The notes under the pieces are model-generated. The model made no database searches. It was not told the DNA's origin and saw only the letters and a list, made by a program, of their open reading frames with translations. Shown piece after piece: positions 1-8,288 of a stretch of DNA of 44,524 bases (positions within the stretch are counted from its first letter, which is position 1; every line of letters begins with the position of its first letter). The stretch covers positions 1 through 44,524 of the forward strand of contig JAVBOD010000012.1 in the NCBI GenBank assembly GCA_031551045.1, in the 5' to 3' direction. The position numbers were made by a program, and so were the translations under genes. This DNA is from JAVBOD01 sp031551045 (GTDB lineage Bacteria; Bacteroidota; Bacteroidia; Bacteroidales; UBA932).

Positions 1-870
1 TCCTGTTCCGTCCAATTCCGACCGACCGGCAACGGAAAATCCTTTGTGAAGATAGAAACCAACAGCCTGCTCGTTTTGCTCGTTCACATCAACTTTGTGT
101 AAATGTAGTTCTTTTACGGCAAAATTCAACAAGAAGGAACCGATTCCTTTTCCATTGGCATCAGGATGGATAAACAGCATTTCGATAGCATCGTCCGACA
201 CACCCAAAAATCCGCGTATTGCGTTTTCAGCATCTCGAACAGCATATAGCCGCACCATGTCAAGGTATTTTCCAGGAATGGTTTTCCTGAAAAATGAAAT
301 ATCTTCTTCCTTCAGGAAATGATGCGTTGCCCTGACCGATGCTTCCCAAACCTTCATGAGTTCGGGGTATTCTGGCTTTGAGATGTCGGTGATTTTATAG
401 TTCGGAAGAGATTTGCTCATTTTGTAATTGGTAAGGCACAGTTTGTTTGCTTTCCTTTTTTGTTCCTCGTCCACTACAAATCCCTGCTTCTCAAAGAATG
501 GCCGAGCTGTGATGCTAACTTCCGACGTTATTCTTTCAGCCCCTTTTCCCTTTGCGTATTTTTCGAGTGTTTGATAAAGCAAACTGGCAATTCCCTGATG
601 TTGAAAATCATTATGGACAAATAAAGTGTGCATATATCCTGTATCATTTATGGAAGCAAAGCCTACTATTTTTCCTTGATTATTTTCAGCCACAATGTAA
701 TACTGTTCGGCAAACAGTTCATGCCCTTGTGCCATATCATTACCGCACGAAGCCCAATCCTCGACTTCTTCGGCTGAATAATCTTTCCGGTTGACGGTTA
801 AAACGGTATTCTGATACAAATCCTTCATTTCGGAAATATCAGAAATAGTTGCTTGGCGGATAGAAAACAT
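1..870 (-). CDS. Tandem GNAT N-acetyltransferase (3' end outside window)
   Basis: The reverse strand is open from an ATG at 868-870 to the window edge: 290 codons without a stop, so the C-terminus is missing. Two complete GNAT-like halves are visible. Residues 1-150 begin MFSIRQATISDI and carry the acetyl-CoA loop region FVHNDFQHQGIASLLY. Residues 151-290 begin MSKSLPNYKITDI and carry FIHPDANGKGIGSFLL, resembling the YjaB-type acetyltransferases. The junction (421 to 420) is in frame, with an internal ATG at 418-420 that could also start the second half separately. GNAT enzymes move an acetyl group from acetyl-CoA to an amine; the substrate here is unknown. No in-frame ATG lies upstream of 870, although the frame stays open there. 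A fused two-domain protein or two genes joined by loss of a stop are both possible. Confidence 0.8.
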   Translation of the reverse strand, partial: MFSIRQATISDISEMKDLYQNTVLTVNRKDYSAEEVEDWASCGNDMAQGHELFAEQYYIVAENNQGKIVGFASINDTGYMHTLFVHNDFQHQGIASLLYQTLEKYAKGKGAERITSEVSITARPFFEKQGFVVDEEQKRKANKLCLTNYKMSKSLPNYKITDISKPEYPELMKVWEASVRATHHFLKEEDISFFRKTIPGKYLDMVRLYAVRDAENAIRGFLGVSDDAIEMLFIHPDANGKGIGSFLLNFAVKELHLHKVDVNEQNEQAVGFYLHKGFSVAGRSELDGTG

Positions 871-1008
871 ACAGGTAGTTTTTGAATTATAATGTTTCAG
901 GAACTTATCTTTTACTGTTTTGCTTACTAGAAGTTGGTTTTCAATGAGGTCTTGTCCGTATTTTAAGTTCCACTTCAACGTGAAATATGCTCCGGCACAA
1001 ATATGGTA

Positions 1009-1016
1009 CAAAAATA
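1009..1016 (-). promoter_or_regulatory. Putative -7 box upstream of the GNAT gene
   Basis: On the minus strand this reads TATTTTTG, a perfect match to the Bacteroidota -7 element TAnnTTTG, about 140 bp before the start at 870. No good TTTG -33 partner is seen at 19-21 bp, so the call is weak. Confidence 0.3.
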
Positions 1017-1064
1017 CGATAAAAATCGGCAACGAAACATCATCATCGACAATTTTGAAAAAAC

Positions 1065-1101
1065 AAAAACCGCAGTAAATCAATCGTTTACTGCGGTTTT
1101 T
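1065..1101 (-). terminator. Intrinsic terminator after dnaK
   Basis: A perfect 15-bp inverted repeat (AAAAACCGCAGTAAA and its complement) encloses a 7-nt loop. On the minus strand it is followed by a T-rich tail, 30 bp past the dnaK stop. Confidence 0.85.
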
Positions 1102-1130
1102 CTATTGTTGATAATCGTTTTTGAGCGATT

Positions 1131-3053
1131 TTATTTCACTTCCTCAAAATCAACATCTGTCACGCTTTCACCACTACTATTGCCACCTGTTCCCGATTGT
1201 CCGGAAGAAGCAGACGGACCCTGTTGCGGACCGGCTCCACCGGCTTGTTGCTGTGCGTTGTAAAGATCCTGGCTGGCAGCCTGGAACGCATTATTAATCT
1301 CAGTCATGGCGGCATCAATAGCATCTGCATCCTGAGCTTTATGCGCTTCTTTCAACTTATTCAGTCCGGATTCGATCATTGTTTTCTTATCGGCAGGAAG
1401 TTTATCTCCCAGTTCACTCAGTTGTTTTTCCGTTTGGAAAATCATACTGTCCGCGGCATTGATTTTATCAATTTTTTCGCGTTCCGATTTGTCGGTAGCT
1501 TCATTGGCTTTGGCCTCGTCGCGCATGCGTTTGATTTCGTCGTCGCTCAATCCCGACGATGCTTCGATACGTATTTTTTGTTCCTTGCCGGTTCCTTTAT
1601 CTTTGGCCGACACGCTCAAAATACCATTAGCATCGATATCGAATGTTACTTCTACTTGCGGTACGCCGCGCGGGGCAGGCGGTATGCCGTCGAGATTGAA
1701 TATGCCGATGGTTTTGTTATCTTTCGCCATCGAGCGTTCGCCCTGCAACACGTGAATCTGTACCGAAGGCTGGTTGTCGCTTGCCGTGCTGAACGTTTCG
1801 CTTTTCTTCACCGGAATCGTAGTGTTGGCGTCAATCAATTTGGTCATCACGCCGCCCAAGGTTTCGATACCTAACGACAACGGTGTTACGTCCAACAATA
1901 CTACATCTTTCACTTCACCGGTAAACACGCCGCCTTGGATAGCCGCTCCAACAGCCACTACTTCGTCGGGGTTCACGCCTTTGTGAGGCGCACGTCCGAA
2001 GAATTTTTCCACCAGTTGCTGAATAGCCGGCATACGGGTAGAACCGCCGACCAAAATTACCTCGTCAATTTGCGATGTTTGCAAACCGGCATCGCTCAAT
2101 GCTTTGCGGCAAGGCTCCAAGCAACGTTGAATCAAGGCATCGGCCAATTGTTCGAATTTTGCGCGGGTCAACGTTTTTACCAAGTGCTTGGGCATACCGT
2201 CCACCGGCATGATGTAGGGCAAATTGATTTCCGTAGATGTCTGGCTCGAAAGTTCGATCTTTGCTTTTTCAGCTGCTTCTTTCAAACGTTGCAAAGCCAT
2301 CGGATCTTTACGCAAATCCAAACCGCTATTTTCGTTTTTAAATTCTTCGGCCAACCAGTCGATAATTACCTGGTCGAAATCATCGCCGCCAAGATGCGTG
2401 TCGCCATTCGTCGATTTCACTTCGAACACGCCGTCGCCCAATTCCAGGATGGAAATATCGAACGTTCCGCCGCCCAAATCGAACACCGCTACGTGCGTAT
2501 CTTTATGGTCTTTGTCCAAGCCATACGCCAAGGCAGCGGCCGTAGGTTCGTTGATGATACGGCGCACTTTCAAGCCGGCAATTTCTCCGGCTTCTTTAGT
2601 AGCTTGGCGTTGCGAGTCGCTGAAATAAGCCGGCACGGTGATTACCGCTTCGGTCACTTCCTGTCCCAGAAAATCCTCGGCTGTTTTTTTCATTTTCTGC
2701 AAAATCATGGCCGATATTTCCTGCGGAGTATATTGACGGTCGTCAATCTGCACACGCGTGGTGTTGTTGTCGCCTTTCACTACTTTATAAGGCACACGGT
2801 TGATTTCTGTTTGTACCTTATCAAACGGTTCACCCATAAAGCGCTTAATGGAGAAGATCGTTTTTGTAGGATTTGTAATAGCTTGACGCTTGGCAGGGTC
2901 GCCGATTTTACGTTCGCCGTTGTCGGCAAAAGCCACCACCGACGGAGTCGTGCGTTTCCCTTCGCTGTTAATAATTACCACCGGCTCGTTACCTTCCATC
3001 ACGGCAACGCACGAGTTAGTAGTTCCTAAGTCAATTCCAATAATTTTTCCCAT
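1131..3053 (-). CDS. dnaK: Molecular chaperone DnaK (Hsp70)
   Basis: ATP-dependent Hsp70 chaperone of the cytoplasm that binds exposed hydrophobic segments and works with DnaJ and GrpE. The 640-residue length is normal for bacterial DnaK. The actin-like ATPase domain starts MGKIIGIDLGTTNSCVAV and holds the second phosphate loop DLGGGTFDIS near residue 195. The substrate-binding domain follows around residues 390-505, and then the helical lid. The disordered Gln/Gly/Ser-rich tail ends in the conserved DVDFEEVK. It stands alone: dnaJ and grpE are not adjacent. A strong terminator follows at 1065-1101. No clear TAnnTTTG promoter is visible in the 272 bp shared with panB, so it may use an alternative or stress promoter. 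Confidence 0.98.
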   Translation of the reverse strand: MGKIIGIDLGTTNSCVAVMEGNEPVVIINSEGKRTTPSVVAFADNGERKIGDPAKRQAITNPTKTIFSIKRFMGEPFDKVQTEINRVPYKVVKGDNNTTRVQIDDRQYTPQEISAMILQKMKKTAEDFLGQEVTEAVITVPAYFSDSQRQATKEAGEIAGLKVRRIINEPTAAALAYGLDKDHKDTHVAVFDLGGGTFDISILELGDGVFEVKSTNGDTHLGGDDFDQVIIDWLAEEFKNENSGLDLRKDPMALQRLKEAAEKAKIELSSQTSTEINLPYIMPVDGMPKHLVKTLTRAKFEQLADALIQRCLEPCRKALSDAGLQTSQIDEVILVGGSTRMPAIQQLVEKFFGRAPHKGVNPDEVVAVGAAIQGGVFTGEVKDVVLLDVTPLSLGIETLGGVMTKLIDANTTIPVKKSETFSTASDNQPSVQIHVLQGERSMAKDNKTIGIFNLDGIPPAPRGVPQVEVTFDIDANGILSVSAKDKGTGKEQKIRIEASSGLSDDEIKRMRDEAKANEATDKSEREKIDKINAADSMIFQTEKQLSELGDKLPADKKTMIESGLNKLKEAHKAQDADAIDAAMTEINNAFQAASQDLYNAQQQAGGAGPQQGPSASSGQSGTGGNSSGESVTDVDFEEVK

Positions 3054-3201
3054 ATTATATTTCTGTTTTTAGTTTTCAACGTCTTACCGGCTTAAACATC
3101 AAGCTTTATTCCAAACCCCCTCGCACTGACAAGTTGACAGTTAAATAGCATAAAGCGATTAAACACTACTATTTCAAATTATGTATAAACTAAATTTCGG
3201 C

Positions 3202-3209
3202 TATCTTTG
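3202..3209 (+). promoter_or_regulatory. Putative -7 box for panB
   Basis: TATCTTTG matches TAnnTTTG exactly and lies about 115 bp before the panB ATG. No convincing TTTG -33 box is seen upstream. The dnaK-panB gap (3054-3325) otherwise holds only AT-rich sequence with ATTCAT-like motifs at 3295-3315. Confidence 0.4.
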
Positions 3210-3325
3210 TACAAACTTTATGAGCGAGAGAAACCTTGTGGTATGTAAAAGATTGCTTCTCCTCCAACCGGTAGAGAAGCAATGACGTTTAACGTTCATC
3301 ACTCATAATTCATACTTAAAAAGAT

Positions 3326-4141
3326 ATGTCAGTAGAAGGAAAAAAACGGGTAATGACTACCCACAAACTGATGCAGATGAAAGAGCAAGGCGAAAAAATA
3401 GCGATGCTCACTGCTTATGACTATACGATGGCCCGTATTTTGGACAGCGCCGGAGTCGATATCGTATTGGTAGGCGATTCGGCGGCAAACATTATGGCCG
3501 GCCACGAAACAACGTTGCCCATTACGCTCGACCAAATGATTTACCATGCACAGAGTGTAGTGCGGGCGGTCAAAAATCCCATGGTGGTGGTCGATATGCC
3601 CTTCGGCACCTATCAGGGAAATCCCAAAGTAGCTATACAATCGGCTATCCGCATTATGAAAGAAAGCGAGGCCGATGCCTTGAAACTGGAAGGCGGCGAA
3701 GAGGTCATAGAGGCAGTGAAATGTATTGTTTCGGCAGGTATTCCGGTAATGGGGCACTTGGGGCTCACGCCGCAGTCTATCTTGAAATTCGGCACTTACA
3801 GCGTACGTGCGAAGGAAGAGGCCGAATCGCAGAAATTAATCCGCGATGCGCATCTGCTGGAAGACGCCGGATGTTTTGCCATTGTGTTGGAAAAAATTCC
3901 CGCCAAATTAGGGAAGCAAGTGGCCGAAGAATTAAAAATACCCATCATCGGCATTGGCGCCGGCAACGGCGTGGACGGACAAGTATTGGTGATGCACGAC
4001 ATGTTGGGACTGAATAAAGAATTTTCGCCACGGTTTTTGCGCCGTTATCATAATTTATTCGACGAAGTACACAGTGCTTTCCAAAATTATGTGCGCGACG
4101 TGAAATCACGCGATTTCCCGAACGAACAGGAACAGTATTAA
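3326..4141 (+). CDS. panB: 3-methyl-2-oxobutanoate hydroxymethyltransferase
   Basis: First committed enzyme of pantothenate (coenzyme A) synthesis: transfers a hydroxymethyl group from 5,10-methylene-tetrahydrofolate to 2-oxoisovalerate, giving ketopantoate. The TIM-barrel protein has 271 residues, about the usual length. Metal-ligand motifs are visible at LVGDSAAN (Asp about 51) and VVVDMPFGTY (Asp about 90). Further conserved segments are ALKLEGGE, GHLGLTPQS, VLEKIP and IIGIGAGNGVDGQVLV. panC and panD are not neighbours. The pseudouridine synthase gene follows 76 bp downstream on the same strand. Confidence 0.97.
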   Translation: MSVEGKKRVMTTHKLMQMKEQGEKIAMLTAYDYTMARILDSAGVDIVLVGDSAANIMAGHETTLPITLDQMIYHAQSVVRAVKNPMVVVDMPFGTYQGNPKVAIQSAIRIMKESEADALKLEGGEEVIEAVKCIVSAGIPVMGHLGLTPQSILKFGTYSVRAKEEAESQKLIRDAHLLEDAGCFAIVLEKIPAKLGKQVAEELKIPIIGIGAGNGVDGQVLVMHDMLGLNKEFSPRFLRRYHNLFDEVHSAFQNYVRDVKSRDFPNEQEQY

Positions 4142-4172
4142 ACCCCAAGCCTCAAAGGGCATATGGAGATTG

Positions 4173-4193
4173 GATAAATTGTAAAAATTTATC
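4173..4193. repeat. Short palindrome related to the 14456-14486 element
   Basis: GATAAATT and AATTTATC flank a 5-nt spacer in the panB / pseudouridine synthase gap. The surrounding CTCAAAGGGCAT (from 4151) and ATCAAATCT (from 4191) also occur, slightly changed, in the repeat at 14368-14524. I read this as a degenerate or partial copy. Confidence 0.5.
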
Positions 4194-4217
4194 AAATCTG
4201 AATGCAAAGATTGAACA

Positions 4218-4976
4218 ATGAGCAAAAACACGAACGTAGCGCCATCATCTTTTTCTCGTTCCCCCTTCGGGGAACAGGGGGCATGTGTCCTTTTTTTGTT
4301 TGAAGACAACCACCTGCTCATTGTCAACAAACGGGCGGGCGATATTGTGCAGGGCGACAAAACCGGCGACATGCCGCTCAGTGAATTACTGAAAGAATAT
4401 ATCAAGCAGCGCGACCAAAAGCCCGGCAATGTATTCATGGGCGTAACGCATCGTTTAGACCGCCCGGTGAGCGGCGTGACGGTATTTGCAAAGACAAGCA
4501 AAGCGCTCGAGCGCATGAACGAATTGTTCCGAATCGGCGAGGTGCACAAAACCTATTGGGCGATTGTAAAAGACCGCCCTCCGAAAGATAAAGATTTGCT
4601 CACTCATTACTTAGTGCGAAACGAAAAGCAAAATAAAAGTTACGCCTCTCCCACCCCAAAACCAAATGCTAAAGAAGCGCGGTTGCAATACGAATTATTG
4701 TGTAGCGGAGAAAATTATCATTTATTAGAAGTAAAATTATTTACGGGCCGGCATCACCAAATACGTTGCCAATTAGCGACCATCGGCTGCCCAATTAAAG
4801 GCGATTTGAAATACGGCGCTACGCGTTCCAATCCCGACGGAAGCATTTCGTTGCACGCAAGACATATCGAATTTGTGCATCCGGTGAAGAAAGAATTACT
4901 TTCCGTCACGGCTCCCGTTCCCGACGATAAGCTGTGGAAATGGTTTGAGGAAAAAAGTTCAAGATTTAAAGTTTAA
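4218..4976 (+). CDS. RluA-family RNA pseudouridine synthase
   Basis: Converts uridine to pseudouridine in rRNA or tRNA; the exact target is not predictable. The catalytic motif GVTHRLDRPVSG is complete with Asp near residue 81. RLQYELL, EVKLFTGRHHQIRCQL and the C-terminal HPV region fit the short Bacteroidota RluA-like proteins. There is no S4 domain. In homologues the protein starts shortly before YEDNHLIIVNK. Here homology begins at LFEDNHLLIVNK (residue 27), after an unrelated Ser-rich stretch encoded by a region with a GC-rich hairpin (4258-4275). The ATG at 4218 is the only ATG start; TTG at 4296 is the alternative. The last 11 bp overlap the 3' end of nadD on the other strand. Confidence 0.9.
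   Translation: MSKNTNVAPSSFSRSPFGEQGACVLFLFEDNHLLIVNKRAGDIVQGDKTGDMPLSELLKEYIKQRDQKPGNVFMGVTHRLDRPVSGVTVFAKTSKALERMNELFRIGEVHKTYWAIVKDRPPKDKDLLTHYLVRNEKQNKSYASPTPKPNAKEARLQYELLCSGENYHLLEVKLFTGRHHQIRCQLATIGCPIKGDLKYGATRSNPDGSISLHARHIEFVHPVKKELLSVTAPVPDDKLWKWFEEKSSRFKV
4258..4275. repeat. GC-rich hairpin inside the pseudouridine synthase 5' end
   Basis: GTTCCCC, a 4-nt CTTC loop and GGGGAAC form a perfect 7-bp stem within codons 14-20. A further GGGGG follows at 4277. The encoded residues have no counterpart in the family. Confidence 0.55.
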
Positions 4977-5520
4977 GGTTACAGCAAGGCAAAAATCCAT
5001 TTACATTTTTCCCTTCGGCAAGGGCTTGGCGGATGAAGGTGGCAGAAATATCTATCAACGGGGCATCCATGAAACAGGCATGGTACTTTTTGCACAAAGC
5101 CTCCGCATCATAGCCCGTTCGCGGATACACATACACTTCGTAATTATCCAAAATTTCGCGATAAGACTTCCACCGTTCGATATCCGACAAGCTGTCAGCG
5201 CCCATCACCACTACAAATTGTCGGTCAGGATATTTTTCCACCAGTACTTTCAAGGTGTTGATGGTATAGGACGGACGCGGCAATTGCAGTTCTATCTCGC
5301 AAACAGAAATGGGTAATCCTAAGGGAGCAACAGCTTGTCTCACTTTTTCCAAACGTTCGCTTTCGGGCAATAATTCGTTCCCGTTTTTGCATGGATTTTG
5401 AGGGGTAACCATCAACCATAATTCCGGAATATCGGTGAATTGCACCACATAGTTGGCAATAGCCACATGTCCGATATGTATCGGATTGAACGACCCAAAA
5501 TATAAGCCTGTTTTTTTCAT
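4966..5520 (-). CDS. nadD: Nicotinate-nucleotide adenylyltransferase
   Basis: Adenylates nicotinate mononucleotide to deamido-NAD, the penultimate step of NAD synthesis. The nucleotidyltransferase signature GSFNPIHIGH is at residues 9-18 and the second ATP motif ISATFIRQAL is near the C-terminus. The start is taken at the ATG at 5520 (MKKTGLYFGSFNP); a TTG at 5529 would add only three residues. The -7 box TAACTTTG ends 6 nt before this ATG, suggesting a leaderless message. The C-terminus ends soon after GKNVNGFLP as CCNLKL, whereas homologues usually continue with a short helix. That end overlaps the convergent pseudouridine synthase gene by 11 bp. Confidence 0.93.
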   Translation of the reverse strand: MKKTGLYFGSFNPIHIGHVAIANYVVQFTDIPELWLMVTPQNPCKNGNELLPESERLEKVRQAVAPLGLPISVCEIELQLPRPSYTINTLKVLVEKYPDRQFVVVMGADSLSDIERWKSYREILDNYEVYVYPRTGYDAEALCKKYHACFMDAPLIDISATFIRQALAEGKNVNGFLPCCNLKL

Positions 5521-5526
5521 ACACGG

Positions 5527-5534
5527 CAAAGTTA
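5527..5534 (-). promoter_or_regulatory. -7 box of nadD, nearly abutting the start codon
   Basis: Minus-strand TAACTTTG matches TAnnTTTG. Only six bases separate it from the nadD ATG, so transcription would begin at or next to the start codon. No TTTG is seen at the -33 position. Confidence 0.45.
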
Positions 5535-5550
5535 CGGATTATCCGCAAAT

Positions 5551-5588
5551 AAAAAACCTAACAGATTATGCAATGACAATCTGTTAGG
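5551..5588 (-). terminator. Intrinsic terminator after the zinc metalloprotease gene
   Basis: CCTAACAGATT and AATCTGTTAGG form a perfect 11-bp stem with a 10-nt loop. On the minus strand it is followed by TTTTTTATTT, 25 bp past the metalloprotease stop and just before the nadD promoter. Confidence 0.85.
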
Positions 5589-5612
5589 TCTAACAAAACG
5601 TACAATCAAGAA

Positions 5613-8168
5613 TTATTTGGCAAACGCTTCGTCAATCAATGTAGCAAGGTATTCCAAATGGCCTTTGCTTTGCACATCGGCATTGGCGGTTGCGACGGTT
5701 TTCAGTTTTTTCTGCAATTGTTTCAGTTGGTAAAAAGCAATGCCGGCTACTTCGCTTTCTTCCGGCGTGCGTTGTTGCGGCATGCTCATCGATTGTTGCG
5801 ATTGGGTTTGAACGGTAGTTTTTGAAGGATACAAAGCAATCAGGCGTTTCACGTACAACTTTTGCAAATTGCGTTTATAAATATCGATGTTTCCTTCCAA
5901 ATTCGACCACACCATGCGGTTCAAATCTCCGAAATAGTCGGATGTACGGTAAGCGTTGGTTGCGCCAAGCGCCGATTCCATAAGCAACATGTTTTGCAAT
6001 ACGCGTGCAGAAAGCAAGCGGTTGACGGCAGCGCCCTGCAAATTTGTCATTACACTAAGCCCGTTATTGCCGGTAAGTTCGAATATTTTGTTATTCAGCA
6101 ACCAAACAGGCGTGGTAAAAACATTGTTATTTATCCAATTCAGCGCTTCGCGTTGCGTGGTTTTCGGCACAAAACTATACACCGCTCCGGGTTCTTCCAC
6201 CTTTTTCGGGGTTTCGTAAATTCCGCCGATATTTTTCGAGACATGCCCGATATAGCGTACCAATTGATTTGTATATTCGTTATACATCTCTTCCAGCATA
6301 GCGTACGATTCATTCGGAATCTTGGTATATTCAATCAATTTGGCGAATGTTTTCTTTAAATTCTTGATGCTGTAATCGCTCGATTTCATAGCATTGTCGC
6401 CTACATCCTCCGCTTGCGAACGCGGGTCGTCGGGATTGGTTTCCGTTCCGAACCACAAATATTTGTTGCCGGCCGTACGTTCCGTAACCAATTTGCTCAA
6501 GTACGGAACGGCTTCTTCCGGTGTTTTGAATTGCGGATAATAGCGGTATCCCCATTCAATCGCCCATTGGTCGTAGTGATTGATGCGCGGGAAAAGCAAC
6601 TCGCGCGGAATATTGTCTTCCGGTTGCGCTACGCTGTTGAAGCGGGCATAGTCCATAATAGACGGGGCAAAACCGTTCCGTTTCAAGAAGTCGATATTGC
6701 GCAAGCTATCGGTCGCGTATGTCCAACTCGAACCGAAATTATGACGTAACCCAAGTGTGTGGCCTACTTCGTGCGACGACACAAAACGAATCAATTCGCC
6801 CATCAACTCGTCGGGATAGGTCATCAGCGTGGCGTCTTTGTCCACGGCACCGCATTGTATGAAATACCAGTGATGCAATAGCTTCATCACATTGTGATAC
6901 CAGTTGATATGACTTTCGATGATTTCGCCCGAACGGGGGTCGTTTACATTGGGGCCGCTGGCATTGGCCACATCGGACGCTTTATATACAATAGCCGAAT
7001 GGCGTGCATCTTCCAGCGACCAGGTAGAATCGCCCACCGGCGCTTCCAACGCCATGATCGCGTTTTTAAATCCGGCTTTTTCAAAAGCGACCTGCCAATC
7101 GTTTACACCGGCAATCAGGTACGGAACCCATTTTTTCGGCGTAGTCGGGTCTATATAGAAAATAATCGGTTTCTCAGGCTCTACCAATTCGCCGCGCAGG
7201 TATTTTTCCATGTCTTCGGCTTTCGGCTCCAAACGCCAGCGTACGGCGATATTAACCGATTTCACACCTTGCGGGTTGGCATCGAAATCGACTTTGCGGG
7301 TGGCGAAAAATCCCACGCGCGGGTCGGAATAGCGCGCCACCATTGGTTCTTTCGGAAGCAATACCATCGAGCAATTCAACTCCACGGTAACCACCGCCGG
7401 GCCGCGCTGCATCATGGCGGCTTGCGGAGATGCCCCTTGTGCGGGAGTTACAGGATACGTCTTTACAACCGAAATTTCCGTATTGATGGGAAATGTTTTT
7501 ACATCTACAATATAGGATTTATCGTTTTGCTGATTTCCCAAGTTAAACGAGCGTTTCGCTTGTGTCGAGAAATATAAGATGTCGGAATCGCTGCTGATGA
7601 AGTCGGTAAAATCGACTAGCACGGAATTTTTACCAAATGCTTTCACGTCGAAAGCTTGGTAAATCGGCTGCATATTGGAATTTTTCACCGATTCGTACAT
7701 ATCGGCCGATTCTTTCGAAACCACTTGATGCGATATTTTTTTCAGAAATACTTTATTCTTAGGTCCTTTCTCAAAGCGAATCACGTTGCTGTTGATTTGG
7801 TCGCCGGCATAACCTTGGAAACCATTGCTCATGCCTGCTCCGGCTTTGATAAAACGGCTCACGGCCAAGATGTCGCGCCCCATCAGCGAGTCGGGAATTT
7901 CCACATAATATTTCCCATCCATTACATACACCGTAAACATACCTTGTTTGGCAGGTGTGCCGCGTTTGATAAATTTATCCAACGCCACCGGGTCTTTGCC
8001 GGGCGCTGCGGCAGGTGTTTTTTTCGAGGTGTCGGCTTGCGCGGTAGCCGGTTTGGCTACCGGAGCAGCCTCTTTTTTCTTGCGTTGCGCCATGGCAGGC
8101 GTAACATCGCACAACATAGCGGCACAAAAGAATGCTACTAGGCAAAAGGACAAAAATTGTTTTTTCAT
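5613..8168 (-). CDS. Secreted zinc-dependent metalloprotease (DUF5117/DUF4953 type)
   Basis: Large exported metallopeptidase-like protein of a family common in Bacteroidota; its natural substrate is not established. From the ATG at 8168 it has 851 residues and begins with a signal peptide (MKKQFLSFCLVAFFCAAML...AMAQ), followed by an Ala/Lys-rich linker. The N-terminal DUF5117-like region begins around FIKRGTPAKQGMFTVY. The extended metzincin-type zinc motif HEVGHTLGLRH lies near residues 464-474 and is intact, and SIMDYARFN follows it. The longer frame to 8234 is rejected because the promoter (8206-8235) overlaps it and the signal peptide starts at 8168. A strong terminator follows. It lies downstream of gapA but has its own promoter. 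Confidence 0.9.
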   Translation of the reverse strand: MKKQFLSFCLVAFFCAAMLCDVTPAMAQRKKKEAAPVAKPATAQADTSKKTPAAAPGKDPVALDKFIKRGTPAKQGMFTVYVMDGKYYVEIPDSLMGRDILAVSRFIKAGAGMSNGFQGYAGDQINSNVIRFEKGPKNKVFLKKISHQVVSKESADMYESVKNSNMQPIYQAFDVKAFGKNSVLVDFTDFISSDSDILYFSTQAKRSFNLGNQQNDKSYIVDVKTFPINTEISVVKTYPVTPAQGASPQAAMMQRGPAVVTVELNCSMVLLPKEPMVARYSDPRVGFFATRKVDFDANPQGVKSVNIAVRWRLEPKAEDMEKYLRGELVEPEKPIIFYIDPTTPKKWVPYLIAGVNDWQVAFEKAGFKNAIMALEAPVGDSTWSLEDARHSAIVYKASDVANASGPNVNDPRSGEIIESHINWYHNVMKLLHHWYFIQCGAVDKDATLMTYPDELMGELIRFVSSHEVGHTLGLRHNFGSSWTYATDSLRNIDFLKRNGFAPSIMDYARFNSVAQPEDNIPRELLFPRINHYDQWAIEWGYRYYPQFKTPEEAVPYLSKLVTERTAGNKYLWFGTETNPDDPRSQAEDVGDNAMKSSDYSIKNLKKTFAKLIEYTKIPNESYAMLEEMYNEYTNQLVRYIGHVSKNIGGIYETPKKVEEPGAVYSFVPKTTQREALNWINNNVFTTPVWLLNNKIFELTGNNGLSVMTNLQGAAVNRLLSARVLQNMLLMESALGATNAYRTSDYFGDLNRMVWSNLEGNIDIYKRNLQKLYVKRLIALYPSKTTVQTQSQQSMSMPQQRTPEESEVAGIAFYQLKQLQKKLKTVATANADVQSKGHLEYLATLIDEAFAK

Positions 8169-8205
8169 ATATAATAAAAAATTAATGTGCATTTTCAAGG
8201 GACTA

Positions 8206-8235
8206 CAAAAATAAGAAATTTCTAGGCAAAACAAA
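8206..8235 (-). promoter_or_regulatory. Promoter of the metalloprotease gene
   Basis: Minus strand: TTTG at 8235-8232, an 18-bp spacer, and TATTTTTG at 8213-8206. The spacer is slightly short, but the -7 box is perfect and lies about 38 bp before the ATG at 8168. Confidence 0.55.
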
Positions 8236-8261
8236 ACCGCCCCGGAAATTCCGGAGCGGTT
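8231..8261 (-). terminator. Intrinsic terminator after gapA
   Basis: AACCGC-C-CCGGAA and TTCCGG-A-GCGGTT pair with one mismatch around a single central base, followed on the minus strand by TTTTGTTTTG. It lies 28 bp past the gapA stop and its T-tract merges with the metalloprotease -33 region. Confidence 0.75.
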
Positions 8262-8288
8262 GTGATATATTCAACGTACAATGAATTC

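Noticed and set aside
1935..3029. 364-codon open frame on the plus strand
   Set aside because: It is antisense to dnaK, has no recognisable domain and mirrors the codon pattern of the real gene.
3054..3325. Search for a CIRCE-type or other heat-shock operator before dnaK
   Set aside because: No inverted repeat of that type was found in this gap.
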